DNA from: Rhodanobacteraceae bacterium
GTDB taxonomy: Bacteria; Pseudomonadota; Gammaproteobacteria; Xanthomonadales; Rhodanobacteraceae
Reading direction: 5' to 3'
DNA length: 64,000 bases
NCBI GenBank assembly: GCA_021325475.1
Contig: JAJPHA010000021.1
Coordinates: forward strand, 36,473-100,472
Positions 23,747 to 36,731 of this stretch are shown piece by piece. The notes under the pieces are model-generated. The model saw nothing but the letters and a program-made list of their open reading frames with translations, ran no database searches and was not told the DNA's origin. The translations under genes and the position numbers were made by a program. How positions within the stretch are numbered: the stretch's first letter is position 1; each line of letters starts with the position of its first letter.

Positions 23747-24559
23747 CTAGCTGCGGAACGGAATCATCCGCGCCCACCAGTGCTGGCGCGGCGGCCAATG
23801 GCCGTGGAAATACGGGTGATCCGGATAGTTGAGTTTGAGCACGCGCTCGGCGTCGTCGGCGAGCTTGTCCTGCGCGAGCGCATGGTAGGAGATCGCCATG
23901 ATCGCGAGCGCGTCGCCGGCCTCGGGCGTGCGCTGGTATTTCTCGACGATGTCCTTGGCGCGGTTGGCGGCGGCGACGTAGGCGCCCAGGCGCAGATAGA
24001 ACTCGGCGATGTTGAGCTGTGCCCTGGCCAGGTTGTCGCGCAGATAGATCATGCGCTGGCGCGCGTCCGGCGCGTAGCGGCTGTCGGGGAACTTGCTGAC
24101 GAGTTCGCTGAAGTCCTCGAACGATTGCAGGGTGTTGGTCTGATCGCGCTTGGTCATGTCCTGGTTGGCGTAGCGATCGAGGAAGCCCTTGTCGCGATCG
24201 AAATTGATCACGCCGCGCAGGTAGTAGGCATAGTCGATGTGCTTGTGCGTCGGATAGGTCTTGATGAAGCGGTTGATCGTCGCGTACGCGTCTTCCGGCT
24301 TGTCGGTCTTGTACTGGGCGTAGGCGAGGTCCAGCGTCGCTTGCTCGGTGTACGGGCCGAACGGGAAGCGCGCGATCAGGCGCTGGTCGTACTTGATGGC
24401 CTTGCTGTAATTGCCGTCGGCGAGCGCGGCCTTGGCCACCTCGTACATCTGCTCGACCGGCAGCACTTCGGTCTCGTCTTGTTTCTTGGCGTCGCGATGG
24501 CAGCCCGCGCCGAGGACGGCGAGCAGCAGGGACAGGACCAGCAGCGGGAGAACTCGCAT
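23747..24559 (-). CDS. bamD: Outer membrane assembly lipoprotein BamD
   Basis: Essential TPR lipoprotein of the BAM complex that inserts outer-membrane beta barrels. The product is 270 residues with a lipoprotein signal ending LGAGC (acylated C20) and TPR-like repeats through residue 240 (DGNYSKAIKYDQRLIARFPFGPY and following). Its C-terminus FHGHWPPRQHWWARMIPFRS is basic and aromatic. It diverges from rluD across 99 bp, a conserved bamD-rluD-pgeF arrangement. Confidence 0.96.
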   Translation of the reverse strand: MRVLPLLVLSLLLAVLGAGCHRDAKKQDETEVLPVEQMYEVAKAALADGNYSKAIKYDQRLIARFPFGPYTEQATLDLAYAQYKTDKPEDAYATINRFIKTYPTHKHIDYAYYLRGVINFDRDKGFLDRYANQDMTKRDQTNTLQSFEDFSELVSKFPDSRYAPDARQRMIYLRDNLARAQLNIAEFYLRLGAYVAAANRAKDIVEKYQRTPEAGDALAIMAISYHALAQDKLADDAERVLKLNYPDHPYFHGHWPPRQHWWARMIPFRS

Positions 24560-24658
24560 GGGATCGCGCTTTCGATGGCGGAACCGCGATAATAGCGGAA
24601 ACCGGCGTGCGGCCGGTAATCGTCCGTACCGCCGGAGCGAGAGCGTTCACCTTCCGTC

Positions 24659-25627
24659 ATGGATCCATCGGCTCCCTTGTTGCGCGCGCGCATTCCGCCG
24701 ACGGCGGCGGGCCGGCGTCTCGATCAGGCGCTGGCCGAGCTGTTTCCGGACTATTCGCGTTCGCGGCTGGCGGCGTGGATCAAGTCCGGCGACGTGCAGG
24801 TGGACGGCGCCGCCGCGGTGCCGCGCCAGATCGTGCGCGGCGACGAGTGGGTCACGCTGCGCGCGCAGCCCGCCGAGGAGGTGCCGCCGGCGGCGGAACC
24901 GATCGCGCTCGACGTGCGCTACCAGGACGCCGACGTGCTGGTGATCAACAAGCCGGTCGGGCTCACCGTGCACCCGGGCGCCGGGCAGCCGGCCGGCACG
25001 CTGCAGAATGCGTTGCTGCATCTCGATCCGGCATTGGTCGGCGTGCCACGGGCCGGCATCGTCCACCGCCTGGACAAGGACACCTCGGGCGTCATGGTCG
25101 TCGCGCGCAATCTGCGCGCGCACGCGGCGCTGGTCGAGCAATTGCAGGCGCGCACGGTGCATCGGCAGTACCTCGCCGTCGTTTGCGGCGTGTTGATCGC
25201 CGGCGGCAGCGTCGATGCGCCGATCGGGCGCCATCCGCGCGATCGCCTGCGCCAGGCGGTGGTCGAGGAACCCGCCGGCAAGCCGGCGCGCACCCACTAT
25301 CGCGTGCGCGAGCGCTTTCGCGCGCACACGCTCATCGAATGCCGACTGGAAACCGGGCGCACCCACCAGATCCGCGTGCACATGGCGCATCTGCGCCATC
25401 CGCTGGTCGGCGACGGCCTGTACGGCGGCGGCCTCAAGCTGCCGAAAGGCGCGACGGCGGAACTGGTCGCGGCGTTGCGCGGCTTCCGGCGTCAGGCGCT
25501 GCACGCCGAACGGATCGAGTTCCTGCATCCCGGCAGTGGTGAATCGGTGTGCGTGAGCGCGGCGGTGCCGGAGGATTTCGCCGCGCTGGTGCAGGCGCTG
25601 CGCCGCGACGCGCAGCAACGGGCGTGA
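24659..25627 (+). CDS. rluD: 23S rRNA pseudouridine synthase RluD
   Basis: Forms pseudouridines at 1911, 1915 and 1917 in helix 69 of 23S rRNA (E. coli numbering). The product is 322 residues: an N-terminal S4 RNA-binding domain (about 18-75) and a RluA-type catalytic domain with D139 in [15 protein letters not shown] and the substrate motif [18 protein letters not shown]. Its stop is 2 bases ahead of pgeF. Confidence 0.96.
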   Translation: MDPSAPLLRARIPPTAAGRRLDQALAELFPDYSRSRLAAWIKSGDVQVDGAAAVPRQIVRGDEWVTLRAQPAEEVPPAAEPIALDVRYQDADVLVINKPVGLTVHPGAGQPAGTLQNALLHLDPALVGVPRAGIVHRLDKDTSGVMVVARNLRAHAALVEQLQARTVHRQYLAVVCGVLIAGGSVDAPIGRHPRDRLRQAVVEEPAGKPARTHYRVRERFRAHTLIECRLETGRTHQIRVHMAHLRHPLVGDGLYGGGLKLPKGATAELVAALRGFRRQALHAERIEFLHPGSGESVCVSAAVPEDFAALVQALRRDAQQRA

Positions 25628-25629
25628 CG

Positions 25630-26394
25630 ATGCCGCCGACGGCACCGACGCCGCCGCTGGTGGTCGTGCCGGACTGGCCCGCACCGCCAGCGGTGCGCGC
25701 GTTCACCACCACGCGCTGGCTGCCCGGGCTGTCGCAGCCGCCCTACGACGCATTCAATCTCGGCCTGCGCACCGGCGAGGACGAAGCGACCGTGCGCGCC
25801 AACCGCGCCCTGCTCGAACGCGCCTTCGCGTTGCCCGCGGCGCCGCGCTGGCTGCATCAGGTGCACGGTGACCGCAGTCTGCGCCTGACCGAGGAAATCC
25901 TCGACGGCGAACCGCAAGCCGACGCCGCCTTCACCACGCGGCCGGGCGTGGTGCTCGCGATCCTCACCGCCGATTGCCTGCCGATCCTGCTCGCCGCCGA
26001 CGACGGTGCGGAAGTCGCCGCGATCCATGCCGGCTGGCGCGGGCTTGCCGCCGGCGTGATCGAATCCTGCGTGCGACGCCTGCGCACACCCGGCGCGCGC
26101 CTCATCGCCTGGCTCGGCCCGGCGATCGGCGCGCGTTCGTATGAAGTGGGCGCGGAGGTGCGCGAACGCCTGCTCGCCCATGCCGCGGAGGCCGAGGCGG
26201 CGTTCGCGCCCAGTCGGTCGGGCCATTGGTGGTGCGATCTGTCCGTGCTCGCGCGCCAGCGGCTGGTCGCGCTCGGCGTGCGTCGCGTCCACGGCGGCGA
26301 CTTCGACACCTTCGGCGACGCGCGTTTCTATTCGCACCGTCGCGACGGTGCGCGCAGCGGACGCTTTGCGACCTTGATCTGGCGTGCCGCCTGA
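25630..26394 (+). CDS. pgeF: Peptidoglycan editing factor PgeF (YfiH, laccase domain)
   Basis: Family of cytoplasmic hydrolases reported to remove misincorporated amino acids (such as L-Ser) from peptidoglycan precursors; older annotation calls it polyphenol oxidase. The product is 254 residues from ATG 25630, directly after rluD. Metal-site motifs are LHQVHG, LTADCLPILLA and AAIHAGWRGLAAG, and the C-terminus has FYSHRRDGARSGRFATLIW. The rluD-pgeF pair is conserved in proteobacteria. Confidence 0.93.
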   Translation: MPPTAPTPPLVVVPDWPAPPAVRAFTTTRWLPGLSQPPYDAFNLGLRTGEDEATVRANRALLERAFALPAAPRWLHQVHGDRSLRLTEEILDGEPQADAAFTTRPGVVLAILTADCLPILLAADDGAEVAAIHAGWRGLAAGVIESCVRRLRTPGARLIAWLGPAIGARSYEVGAEVRERLLAHAAEAEAAFAPSRSGHWWCDLSVLARQRLVALGVRRVHGGDFDTFGDARFYSHRRDGARSGRFATLIWRAA

Positions 26395-26409
26395 GCCGGA
26401 CGGGTCGGC

Positions 26410-27012
26410 TCAGAACAGCAGATACGTCGAGAGGATGTACTTGTCGTTGGACTTCGGCGGCAGCCCGGCGTGCTGGAACATCCAGTACGGCGGGAACATC
26501 AGCAGCCGCCCGGCGCGTGCGCCGATGCGCAGGCCGAGATCCGGAAACTCGGTCTCGCCGCCTTCGGCCACGTCGTTGAGGTACCAGAGAAAGACGAGGT
26601 AGCGGTTGCTCGTATAGTCCACCGCGTCGAAGTGCGGCTGGAACTGATCGTGCGCCGCGGCGTCGTACCGCTTGATGCGCAAGTCCTCCAGGCGATCCCG
26701 CGGCGGCACCGGCAGGGTGAGGCCGAGGTTGGCGTTGTAGCGTTCGAGATACCGGAATGCCTGGGCGTGGAAGAAATCGCGCATCTCGGCATCGGCGACC
26801 CTGCTCACGTTGAGCTCGGTCCAGGCGCTTTGCTCGAGCTGCGTCATCACGCCGCGGCCGTTGCGCGCGTGAAACCGCGCCAGCTTCTCGAACGAATCGA
26901 TCATCTGCGCGCAGAACACGCCGGTGAGCGCATCGTCGAAGCATTGCACGTAGCGGGCGAGATCGCGCGCCGCCGGCAGCGGGACCGCGGAGGCGGACGG
27001 AATGGCGCTCAT
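26410..27012 (-). CDS. 2OG-Fe(II) oxygenase, prolyl 4-hydroxylase-like
   Basis: Probable iron- and 2-oxoglutarate-dependent hydroxylase of 200 residues, cytoplasmic (no signal peptide). The metal triad is intact: H127-x-D129 (PHFDAVDY) and H181 (FQHAG). K191 (NDKYIL) sits where the 2-oxoglutarate carboxylate binds. The substrate is unknown. Its ATG touches the stop of the upstream TPR gene with no gap (TGAATG), so the two are cotranscribed and probably act together. Identification rests on the fold motifs. Confidence 0.85.
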   Translation of the reverse strand: MSAIPSASAVPLPAARDLARYVQCFDDALTGVFCAQMIDSFEKLARFHARNGRGVMTQLEQSAWTELNVSRVADAEMRDFFHAQAFRYLERYNANLGLTLPVPPRDRLEDLRIKRYDAAAHDQFQPHFDAVDYTSNRYLVFLWYLNDVAEGGETEFPDLGLRIGARAGRLLMFPPYWMFQHAGLPPKSNDKYILSTYLLF

Positions 27013-28212
27013 TCAGGGCAGCTCCTGCAAGCGGGTGTCGAAGTCTACCGCCGCGGCGAACAGCACCGACAGGGCCTGGCGTTCGTGTTCGGCAAGTCCG
27101 GGATGCCAGACCTCGGCGGTCAGCAGCGTTGCCCGCGACGCGCCGGCGTTGTGCCAGGCCACGCCGAAGCTCGGATCGACGATGCGCGTCTCGCCGGCGA
27201 CCAGCGGGCGCGTCTCGCCGCCGACGGTGACTTCCACCGCCGTGTTTTCGCCGAGTGCGAACACGGCCCAGCAGCGCGCATTGCTGCGGCCGTATTGCGC
27301 TGGCAGGCGGACCTGGCCGGCCAGGGCCACGATCTCGACGTCCGGCGCGTGATTGGAAACCCGCGCGAGCGGCAGTTCCGCGAGCCTGGCGAGCAGTCGG
27401 CGTGCGTGCCGGCGCGCTTCGTATTGCTCGATGCCGCGCAGGCAGATCGGCACCCGCCCGCTGCCGCCCGCCGGCAGCGCGGCCTCGAGGCAGGCGGCGA
27501 TTTCCTCGCGCACGCCGGCGAGCGCAACTGCCGCCGCCGGCAACCACGGCAAATGCGTCGGATCGGGGAACGGGGCGGTCGACAGTCCCGGCATGAACAG
27601 CATGCCGGCGTGCTGGCGCGGATCGACCGGCGTCGGCGTTCGTTCGCCGAGATGGGCGGCGAGTGCGGCCTCGACGCGGTCCCAGCGCGCATGCGGCGCT
27701 TGCTCGCGCAGCGGGGCGAGCGCGCGCTCGAACCACGCGCGACGGCCGGTGGCCGCATAGTGTTCGGCATGCGCGATCAGCCGCTCGGCCGCGAACGTGG
27801 GCACACCCGGTTGCGCCCAGCGTTGCGCGCGTCGCGCCTCGACGAGGGCGCGGAAATAGTGGAGCAGGGCCAGTTCCGGGCGCGCGTCCCGTTCCAGCAC
27901 CTGTGCCAGCAGCAGACGCAGAAACGGATTGCGTCCGGCATCCAGGAGCAACGCGCGTTCGAGGACGTAGCGCGCGGCGTCGTAGCGTTCCGCGGCGCGG
28001 TAGGCGATGCCGAGTTCGGCCAGCACGCCGACATCCTGCGGTGCCGCCTTCGCCGCCCGACTGAGCAGGGCGACAGCGCCGCCGAAATCGCCGCGCGTGC
28101 CGGCGATCCGCGCCAGGGACCGCAGCGCCTCGAGATTCTCCGGTTGCGCGGCGAGCACGCGCCGCCATGGTTCCTCGGCGGCGTCGGTCGGATGGGCGGA
28201 AGGATCGGACAC
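27013..28212 (-). CDS. TPR protein with degenerate aspartyl beta-hydroxylase-like domain
   Basis: A 399-residue protein. About residues 15-115 are tetratricopeptide-like helices (NLEALRSLARIAGTRGDFGG and following). The C-terminal part from about residue 220 resembles aspartyl/asparaginyl beta-hydroxylases: FMPGLSTAPFPDPTHLPW, then a beta-helix region ending in LLTAEVWHPGL. The two iron-binding histidines of that family seem to be lost: the PPHTG position reads PAQYG, and the EHEAWN position reads GVAWHN. I infer a non-catalytic scaffold or substrate-recognition role for the 2OG oxygenase encoded next to it. Confidence 0.75.
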   Translation of the reverse strand: MSDPSAHPTDAAEEPWRRVLAAQPENLEALRSLARIAGTRGDFGGAVALLSRAAKAAPQDVGVLAELGIAYRAAERYDAARYVLERALLLDAGRNPFLRLLLAQVLERDARPELALLHYFRALVEARRAQRWAQPGVPTFAAERLIAHAEHYAATGRRAWFERALAPLREQAPHARWDRVEAALAAHLGERTPTPVDPRQHAGMLFMPGLSTAPFPDPTHLPWLPAAAVALAGVREEIAACLEAALPAGGSGRVPICLRGIEQYEARRHARRLLARLAELPLARVSNHAPDVEIVALAGQVRLPAQYGRSNARCWAVFALGENTAVEVTVGGETRPLVAGETRIVDPSFGVAWHNAGASRATLLTAEVWHPGLAEHERQALSVLFAAAVDFDTRLQELP

Positions 28213-28393
28213 GAGCGAATGGCGGAAGTGATTGGAGCCGGCAAGAACCTAGCACGGGCATGCGGCTTGCGCATCCGCCGCGCTTGATAACCCCGGCCTC
28301 CGCCCGCATAACGGCGGCGTCTCCCGCGCACGCCGATCGCTTGCGCGCCGTCAAGATGGCGATGGCGCAATGGAGTACGGTGGCTGCGCATTG

Positions 28394-28422
28394 CTTGAGG
28401 TAGGTCTCATTGATTCCCATGT
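28394..28422 (+). promoter_or_regulatory. Sigma-32 type heat-shock promoter of clpB
   Basis: CTTGAGG at 28394-28400 and TCCCATGT at 28415-28422 are 14 bases apart, close to the RpoH consensus CTTGAAA-N11-16-CCCCATNT. Transcription would begin near 28430, giving a leader of about 140 bases made up almost entirely of the dispersed repeat. The rest of the 358 bp gap upstream of clpB holds no gene that I can see. Confidence 0.7.
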
Positions 28423-28427
28423 TCCCG

Positions 28428-28559
28428 TCTTCGGTTGCGGCGCCGCACCTCCACAACCCCCATCAAACCCTTGCGCAGCAAGGGTTTGATCGCCCCCTTG
28501 ACTCAAGGGGGCTAACAGAGCCAAGGCCGCATTGTTCCCTTGTCCCAGGATTGCTCAAG
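28428..28559 (+). repeat. Dispersed 132 bp double-hairpin repeat, copy B (clpB leader)
   Basis: Ungapped match to 2501-2632. Here both hairpins are perfect: ATCAAACCCTTGC (28462-28474) with GCAAGGGTTTGAT (28478-28490), and GCCCCCTTG (28492-28500) with CAAGGGGGC (28504-28512), each with a 3-base loop. The copy ends 11 bases before the clpB ATG, so it lies inside the predicted mRNA leader. Confidence 0.82.
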
Positions 28560-28570
28560 GTGGGATCACC

Positions 28571-31162
<2,592 letters not shown>

Positions 31163-31208
31163 TGGCCGCCGGATGCGCACCAGCGCGAGCGTAACGAGGG
31201 GCGAGCCC

Positions 31209-31550
31209 ATGCCGATCTACGAATTCGAATGCGCCCGTTGCGGCAACCGCTTCGAGCGTCTGCAGAAGCTTTCCGATCCCGATCCGTCCGCCTGTCCGGA
31301 GTGTGGCGCGGGTGCGGTGCAGCGGCGCCTGAACGCGCCGGCGTTCCGCCTCGCCGGCAGCGGTTGGTACGAGACCGATTTCAAGAAGGCCGGCGACAAG
31401 AAGCGCAACCTCGCCGATCGGGGTGAGGCGTCGGGCGGCGAGAAGAAAACGGATGGTGCGACCACGGCGGGCGAGGGCGCCGGCAAGGCCGCGAGCGAAG
31501 CCAAACCGCCGCGCCCGGCCGAGGCCGGTACGGCCGCGCCGGCCGGCTGA
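31209..31550 (+). CDS. FmdB-type zinc ribbon protein
   Basis: Small protein of 113 residues. Residues 1-42 form an FmdB/CxxC zinc ribbon (MPIYEFECARCGNRFE; C8, C11, C29, C32). The rest is a low-complexity tail rich in Lys, Ala, Glu and Pro. The family is often called a putative regulatory protein, but its function is not established. It lies between clpB and aspS, and FmdB genes upstream of aspS are typical of this lineage. Confidence 0.85.
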   Translation: MPIYEFECARCGNRFERLQKLSDPDPSACPECGAGAVQRRLNAPAFRLAGSGWYETDFKKAGDKKRNLADRGEASGGEKKTDGATTAGEGAGKAASEAKPPRPAEAGTAAPAG

Positions 31551-31632
31551 ATCCCCGACACCTGCGTTGCAGCAAGCCAAGCCCGTGCCTGCGGGATACA
31601 CTGTTCCCGGGTTCCTGCTGGGAGGTGTGAGC

Positions 31633-32154
31633 ATGACGATGCGAATCCTCGCCGCGCTGGCGGTTCTGGTGTTCGGCATCTGGCCCGCGACGGCAGCGCG
31701 CGCGCAAGACTACGGCTACGGCGACACCGTCGAGTGCCGCAGCCGCAACTACAACTACCAGAGTTGCCCGGTGCCGTGGCGCGACGCGCGCCTGATCCGC
31801 CAACTCTCCGACACGCAGTGCATCCGCGGCCGCACCTGGGGCTTCGACCGGCGCGGCTTGTGGGTCGATCGCGGTTGTTCCGGCGTGTTCGCCGACGCCG
31901 GCTATGGGTCCGGGCCGGGCGGCTGGCGTCCGGGGCCGGATTGGGATCGACGCTTCAGCGTCGGCTGTGCCAGCAGCGGCTACCAGTACCAGTTCTGTGC
32001 GGTGGATCTCGGCCGCGGCGGGCGTGCCTATCTCGACCGGCAGACCTCGAACTCGCCGTGCGTGGAGGGCAGCACCTGGGGCTGGAATCGCGCCGGCATC
32101 TGGGTGGATCAGGGTTGCGCCGGGGTGTTCGTGATCGATCGCCGTTGGCGCTGA
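31633..32154 (+). CDS. Secreted protein with two DUF3011 repeats
   Basis: A 173-residue protein with a Sec signal peptide (MTMRILAALAVLVFGIWPATAARAQ). It has two similar modules of about 55 residues: VECRSRNYNYQSCPV to VDRGCSGVF, and VGCASSGYQYQFCAV to VDQGCAGVF. Each has four cysteines and a Trp-Gly rich core (RTWGFDRRGLWVD, STWGWNRAGIWVD), which suggests disulfide-stabilised small domains in the periplasm. DUF3011 has no assigned function. GGAGG lies about 8 bases ahead of the ATG. Confidence 0.85.
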   Translation: MTMRILAALAVLVFGIWPATAARAQDYGYGDTVECRSRNYNYQSCPVPWRDARLIRQLSDTQCIRGRTWGFDRRGLWVDRGCSGVFADAGYGSGPGGWRPGPDWDRRFSVGCASSGYQYQFCAVDLGRGGRAYLDRQTSNSPCVEGSTWGWNRAGIWVDQGCAGVFVIDRRWR

Positions 32155-32308
32155 ACGCGGCGGGACGCCGGCCAACCCCCGCCCGTCCGACCCGCCCGCA
32201 CCGGTGCGTGACGGCGCCGGCGCGCGGCGGTTTGCAGCGCAGCAAATTCCTTCGTAGGATGCGCGGCTCGGCGTCCGCGCGGGCGGGCCGCCTGCGCTGG
32301 AGTCTCGG

Positions 32309-34081
<1,773 letters not shown>

Positions 34082-34093
34082 CGGCGATCGGCC

Positions 34094-34720
34094 ATGAACG
34101 ACCACGTCGTCCTGCTGCACGGTCTGTGGATGCGCGGCTTCACCCTGGTGGCGCTGCGCCATCGCCTGGAGCACGCCGGGTTCTCGGTCGAGCTGTTCGA
34201 TTACGCGAGCGTCCTGCACGGTCCGGAGCCGAGCGTGGACCGGTTGATCGCGCGGGCGCGCGAGCACCAGGGACGCAAGCTCCACTTCGTCGGCCACAGC
34301 CTCGGCGGTCTGGTCGCGCTGCAGGCGCTGGCGCGCGATCCCCAACTGACGCGCGGCCATGTCGTCTGCCTCGGCTCGCCGCTGCGCGGCAGCGCGGTCG
34401 CGCGCGGCGTGGCGCGTCTGCCGGGCGGCACCTGGCTGATCGGCAAGAGCCTCGACATCCTGCGCAACGGCATCGAGCGCTGGACCGGTCCGCAACCGGT
34501 CGGCGCGATCGCCGGGCGCTTGCCGATCGGCCTCGGCTTCGCGCTCGGCGCGCTGGCCTCGCCGCACGACGGCACCGTGAGCGTGGCCGAGACCGAGCTG
34601 CCCGGACTCACCGACCACTGCGTGGTGCCGGCGACGCACACCGGCCTGCTGTTCTCGGACGAGGCCGCCGCACAGACCATCGCCTTCCTGCGCACCGCGC
34701 GCTTCGCGCCGCGGGACTGA
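34094..34720 (+). CDS. Alpha/beta hydrolase (lipase-like)
   Basis: Small serine hydrolase of 208 residues without a signal peptide. It opens with the HG oxyanion motif (VVLLHGLWMRG), carries the nucleophile elbow GHSLGG with S69, and has likely acid D159 (SPHDGTVSV) and base H182 (ATHTGLLF). It resembles small bacterial lipases/acyltransferases of the PGAP1-like group. The substrate is unknown. It lies 12 bases after aspS and is probably cotranscribed. Confidence 0.85.
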   Translation: MNDHVVLLHGLWMRGFTLVALRHRLEHAGFSVELFDYASVLHGPEPSVDRLIARAREHQGRKLHFVGHSLGGLVALQALARDPQLTRGHVVCLGSPLRGSAVARGVARLPGGTWLIGKSLDILRNGIERWTGPQPVGAIAGRLPIGLGFALGALASPHDGTVSVAETELPGLTDHCVVPATHTGLLFSDEAAAQTIAFLRTARFAPRD

Positions 34721-34782
34721 CCGGGCCGCAGCGGGCGGCGTGCTAGAATTTCCCGATTGTTCGAGGCGTTTTCTCCGACTCC

Positions 34783-35520
34783 ATGGCTGGTCATTCCAAG
34801 TGGGCCAACATCCAGCATCGCAAGAATGCCCAGGATGCCAGGCGCGGCAAGATCTTCACCAAGCTGATCCGCGAAATCAGCATCGCCGCGCGCAGCGGCG
34901 GCGGCGATCTGGCGGCGAATCCGCGCCTGCGGCTCGCCGTGGACAAGGCGCTGGATGCGAACATGACCAAGGACGCGATCGAGCGCGCGATCAAGAAGGC
35001 CACCGGCGAGCTCGAGGGCGCGGCCTATGAGGACGTGCGCTACGAAGGCTACGCGCCGGGCGGCGTGGCGATGATCGTGCAATGCACGACCGACAACCGC
35101 CAGCGCACCGTCGCCGACGTGCGCCACGCCTTCGCCAAGTTCGGCGGCAACCTCGGCACCGACGGTTCGGTGAGCTATCTGTTCCGCAAGCTCGGCGTGC
35201 TTTCGTTCGCGCCGGGCGCGCCGGAAGCGCGCATCATGGAGGTGGCGATCGAGGCCGGCGCCGACGACGTCTGCGCCGATCCCGACGACGGCTCGATCGA
35301 GGTGCTCACCGCGCCGGAGACGTTCGAGGCGGTGAAACACGCGATGGAGCGCGCCGGGCTGAAACCGGATGCGGCCGAGATCACCCTGCGCGCGGACAAC
35401 ACGATCGCGTTGGCGGGCGAGGCCGCGCAGAGCGTCGTCAAGCTGATCGACTGGCTGGAGGATCTCGACGACGTGCAGGCGGTGTATACCAACGCCGAAC
35501 TGCCGTTGGGAGAGAGCTGA
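34783..35520 (+). CDS. yebC: YebC/PmpR family regulatory protein
   Basis: TACO1/YebC family, 245 residues, starting with the signature [14 protein letters not shown]. Members have been described both as DNA-binding regulators and as factors that ease ribosome stalling at polyproline. All three domains are present. The gene stands at the head of the ruvC-ruvA region, as in many proteobacteria. Confidence 0.96.
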   Translation: MAGHSKWANIQHRKNAQDARRGKIFTKLIREISIAARSGGGDLAANPRLRLAVDKALDANMTKDAIERAIKKATGELEGAAYEDVRYEGYAPGGVAMIVQCTTDNRQRTVADVRHAFAKFGGNLGTDGSVSYLFRKLGVLSFAPGAPEARIMEVAIEAGADDVCADPDDGSIEVLTAPETFEAVKHAMERAGLKPDAAEITLRADNTIALAGEAAQSVVKLIDWLEDLDDVQAVYTNAELPLGES

Positions 35521-35578
35521 GCTTGCGCGGCGCGCGCCGCCGTCCGCGCGGCTCGACTCGCCCCGGCCCGCCATCGCC

Positions 35579-36097
35579 ATGCGCATCCTCGGCATCGATC
35601 CCGGCTCGCAGCGCACCGGCGTCGGCATCATCGACGCCGATGCGGCGGGCACGTCGCGACACGTGTACCATGCCGCGCTGGAATTGCTCGACAACGCCAG
35701 TTTCCCGCTGCGGTTGAAGCAGATCTTCGACGACATGTGCGCGCTCATCGACGAACACCGCCCCGACGAGGTGGCGATCGAACGCGTGTTCATGGCGCGC
35801 AACGCCGATTCGGCGCTGAAACTCGGCCAGGCGCGCGGCGCGGCGATCTGCGCGGCGGTGCACAAGGGGCTCGCGATCGCCGAATATGCGCCGCGCGAGA
35901 TCAAGCAGGCGGTGGTCGGCGGCGGCGGCGCCGACAAGGTGCAGGTGCAACACATGGTCGGCGTGCTGCTCGGCATCCGCTCCCGGATCAAGGCCGATGC
36001 GGCCGATGCCCTGGCGGTCGCGCTCACCCACGCCCACGCGCGTGCGAGCCTGGTGCGCACCGGCCTGTCGCGCGCGGCCTGGAGGCGGCGCCGATGA
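35579..36097 (+). CDS. ruvC: Holliday junction resolvase RuvC
   Basis: Dimeric endonuclease that cuts four-way junctions. The product is 172 residues with the catalytic acids in [13 protein letters not shown] (D7), DEVAIERVF, and the C-terminal [12 protein letters not shown]. ruvA follows 40 bases later, but ruvB is separated from them by kup, a split arrangement. Confidence 0.97.
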   Translation: MRILGIDPGSQRTGVGIIDADAAGTSRHVYHAALELLDNASFPLRLKQIFDDMCALIDEHRPDEVAIERVFMARNADSALKLGQARGAAICAAVHKGLAIAEYAPREIKQAVVGGGGADKVQVQHMVGVLLGIRSRIKADAADALAVALTHAHARASLVRTGLSRAAWRRRR

Positions 36098-36137
36098 CCC
36101 GTCGCGACCGTTCGTCCCGCGCCGGAGCGTCCGCGCC

Positions 36138-36719
36138 ATGATCGGCCGGCTGCGCGGCGTGCTCGTCGCCAAGCATCCGCCGTGGCTGGTGCTGGATGTC
36201 GGCGGCGTCGGCTACGAACTGGAAGCGCCGATGTCGACGATCTTCGACCTGCCCGAGATCGGCCGCGAGGTGGCGCTGTTCACCCATCACGCCGTCAAGG
36301 AGGACAGCGTGGCGTTGTACGGTTTCCTGCGCGAGAGCGAACGGCTGCTGTTCCGTGCGTTGCAGAAGGTGAGCGGCATCGGCGCCAAGACCGCGCTCGC
36401 CGTGCTGTCCGGCGTGACCGTGGACGAGTTCCCGCGCCTGGTGCAGGCCGGCGACGTCGCCGCGCTGACGCGCATTCCGGGGGTGGGCAAGAAGACCGCC
36501 GAGCGCATCATCGTCGAGCTGCGTGATCGCGTCGACGGCATCGCCGCGCCGGCGCCGGGCGGCGGCGCACCGCGCGATGCCGCGACCGAGGCGGTCGTGG
36601 CGCTGCAGCAGCTCGGCTACAAGCCGACCGAGGCGGCGCGGCTGGTCAAGCAGGCCGCCGCGCCGGGCGATGCCGCCGAAGCCATCATCCGCAAGGCGCT
36701 CAAGGCCACCCTGCGGTAG
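36138..36719 (+). CDS. ruvA: Holliday junction DNA helicase subunit RuvA
   Basis: Tetrameric junction-binding protein that targets RuvB. The product is 193 residues: OB-fold domain ([28 protein letters not shown]), two helix-hairpin-helix motifs ([15 protein letters not shown] and [17 protein letters not shown]), an Ala/Gly/Pro linker, and a RuvB-contacting C-terminal domain ([20 protein letters not shown]). The longer upstream frame is ruvC overlap; ATG 36138 gives the family start. Confidence 0.97.
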   Translation: MIGRLRGVLVAKHPPWLVLDVGGVGYELEAPMSTIFDLPEIGREVALFTHHAVKEDSVALYGFLRESERLLFRALQKVSGIGAKTALAVLSGVTVDEFPRLVQAGDVAALTRIPGVGKKTAERIIVELRDRVDGIAAPAPGGGAPRDAATEAVVALQQLGYKPTEAARLVKQAAAPGDAAEAIIRKALKATLR

Positions 36720-36731
36720 CGAGGTCCTGCC

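Noticed and set aside
23570..24592. A 340-codon plus-strand frame over the repeat and bamD
   Set aside because: Antisense to bamD; its first part is only the repeat region.
26102..28456. A 784-codon frame spanning pgeF to the clpB leader on the minus strand
   Set aside because: It is out of frame with both real minus-strand genes in that interval and has no domain.
31209..31550. Naming the zinc ribbon gene fmdB as a formamidase regulator
   Set aside because: Family similarity covers only the zinc ribbon and there is no amidase gene nearby, so no symbol was given.
32155..32308. Possible small gene between the DUF3011 gene and aspS
   Set aside because: No start with a ribosome binding site and no conserved product; it looks like an untranslated gap.
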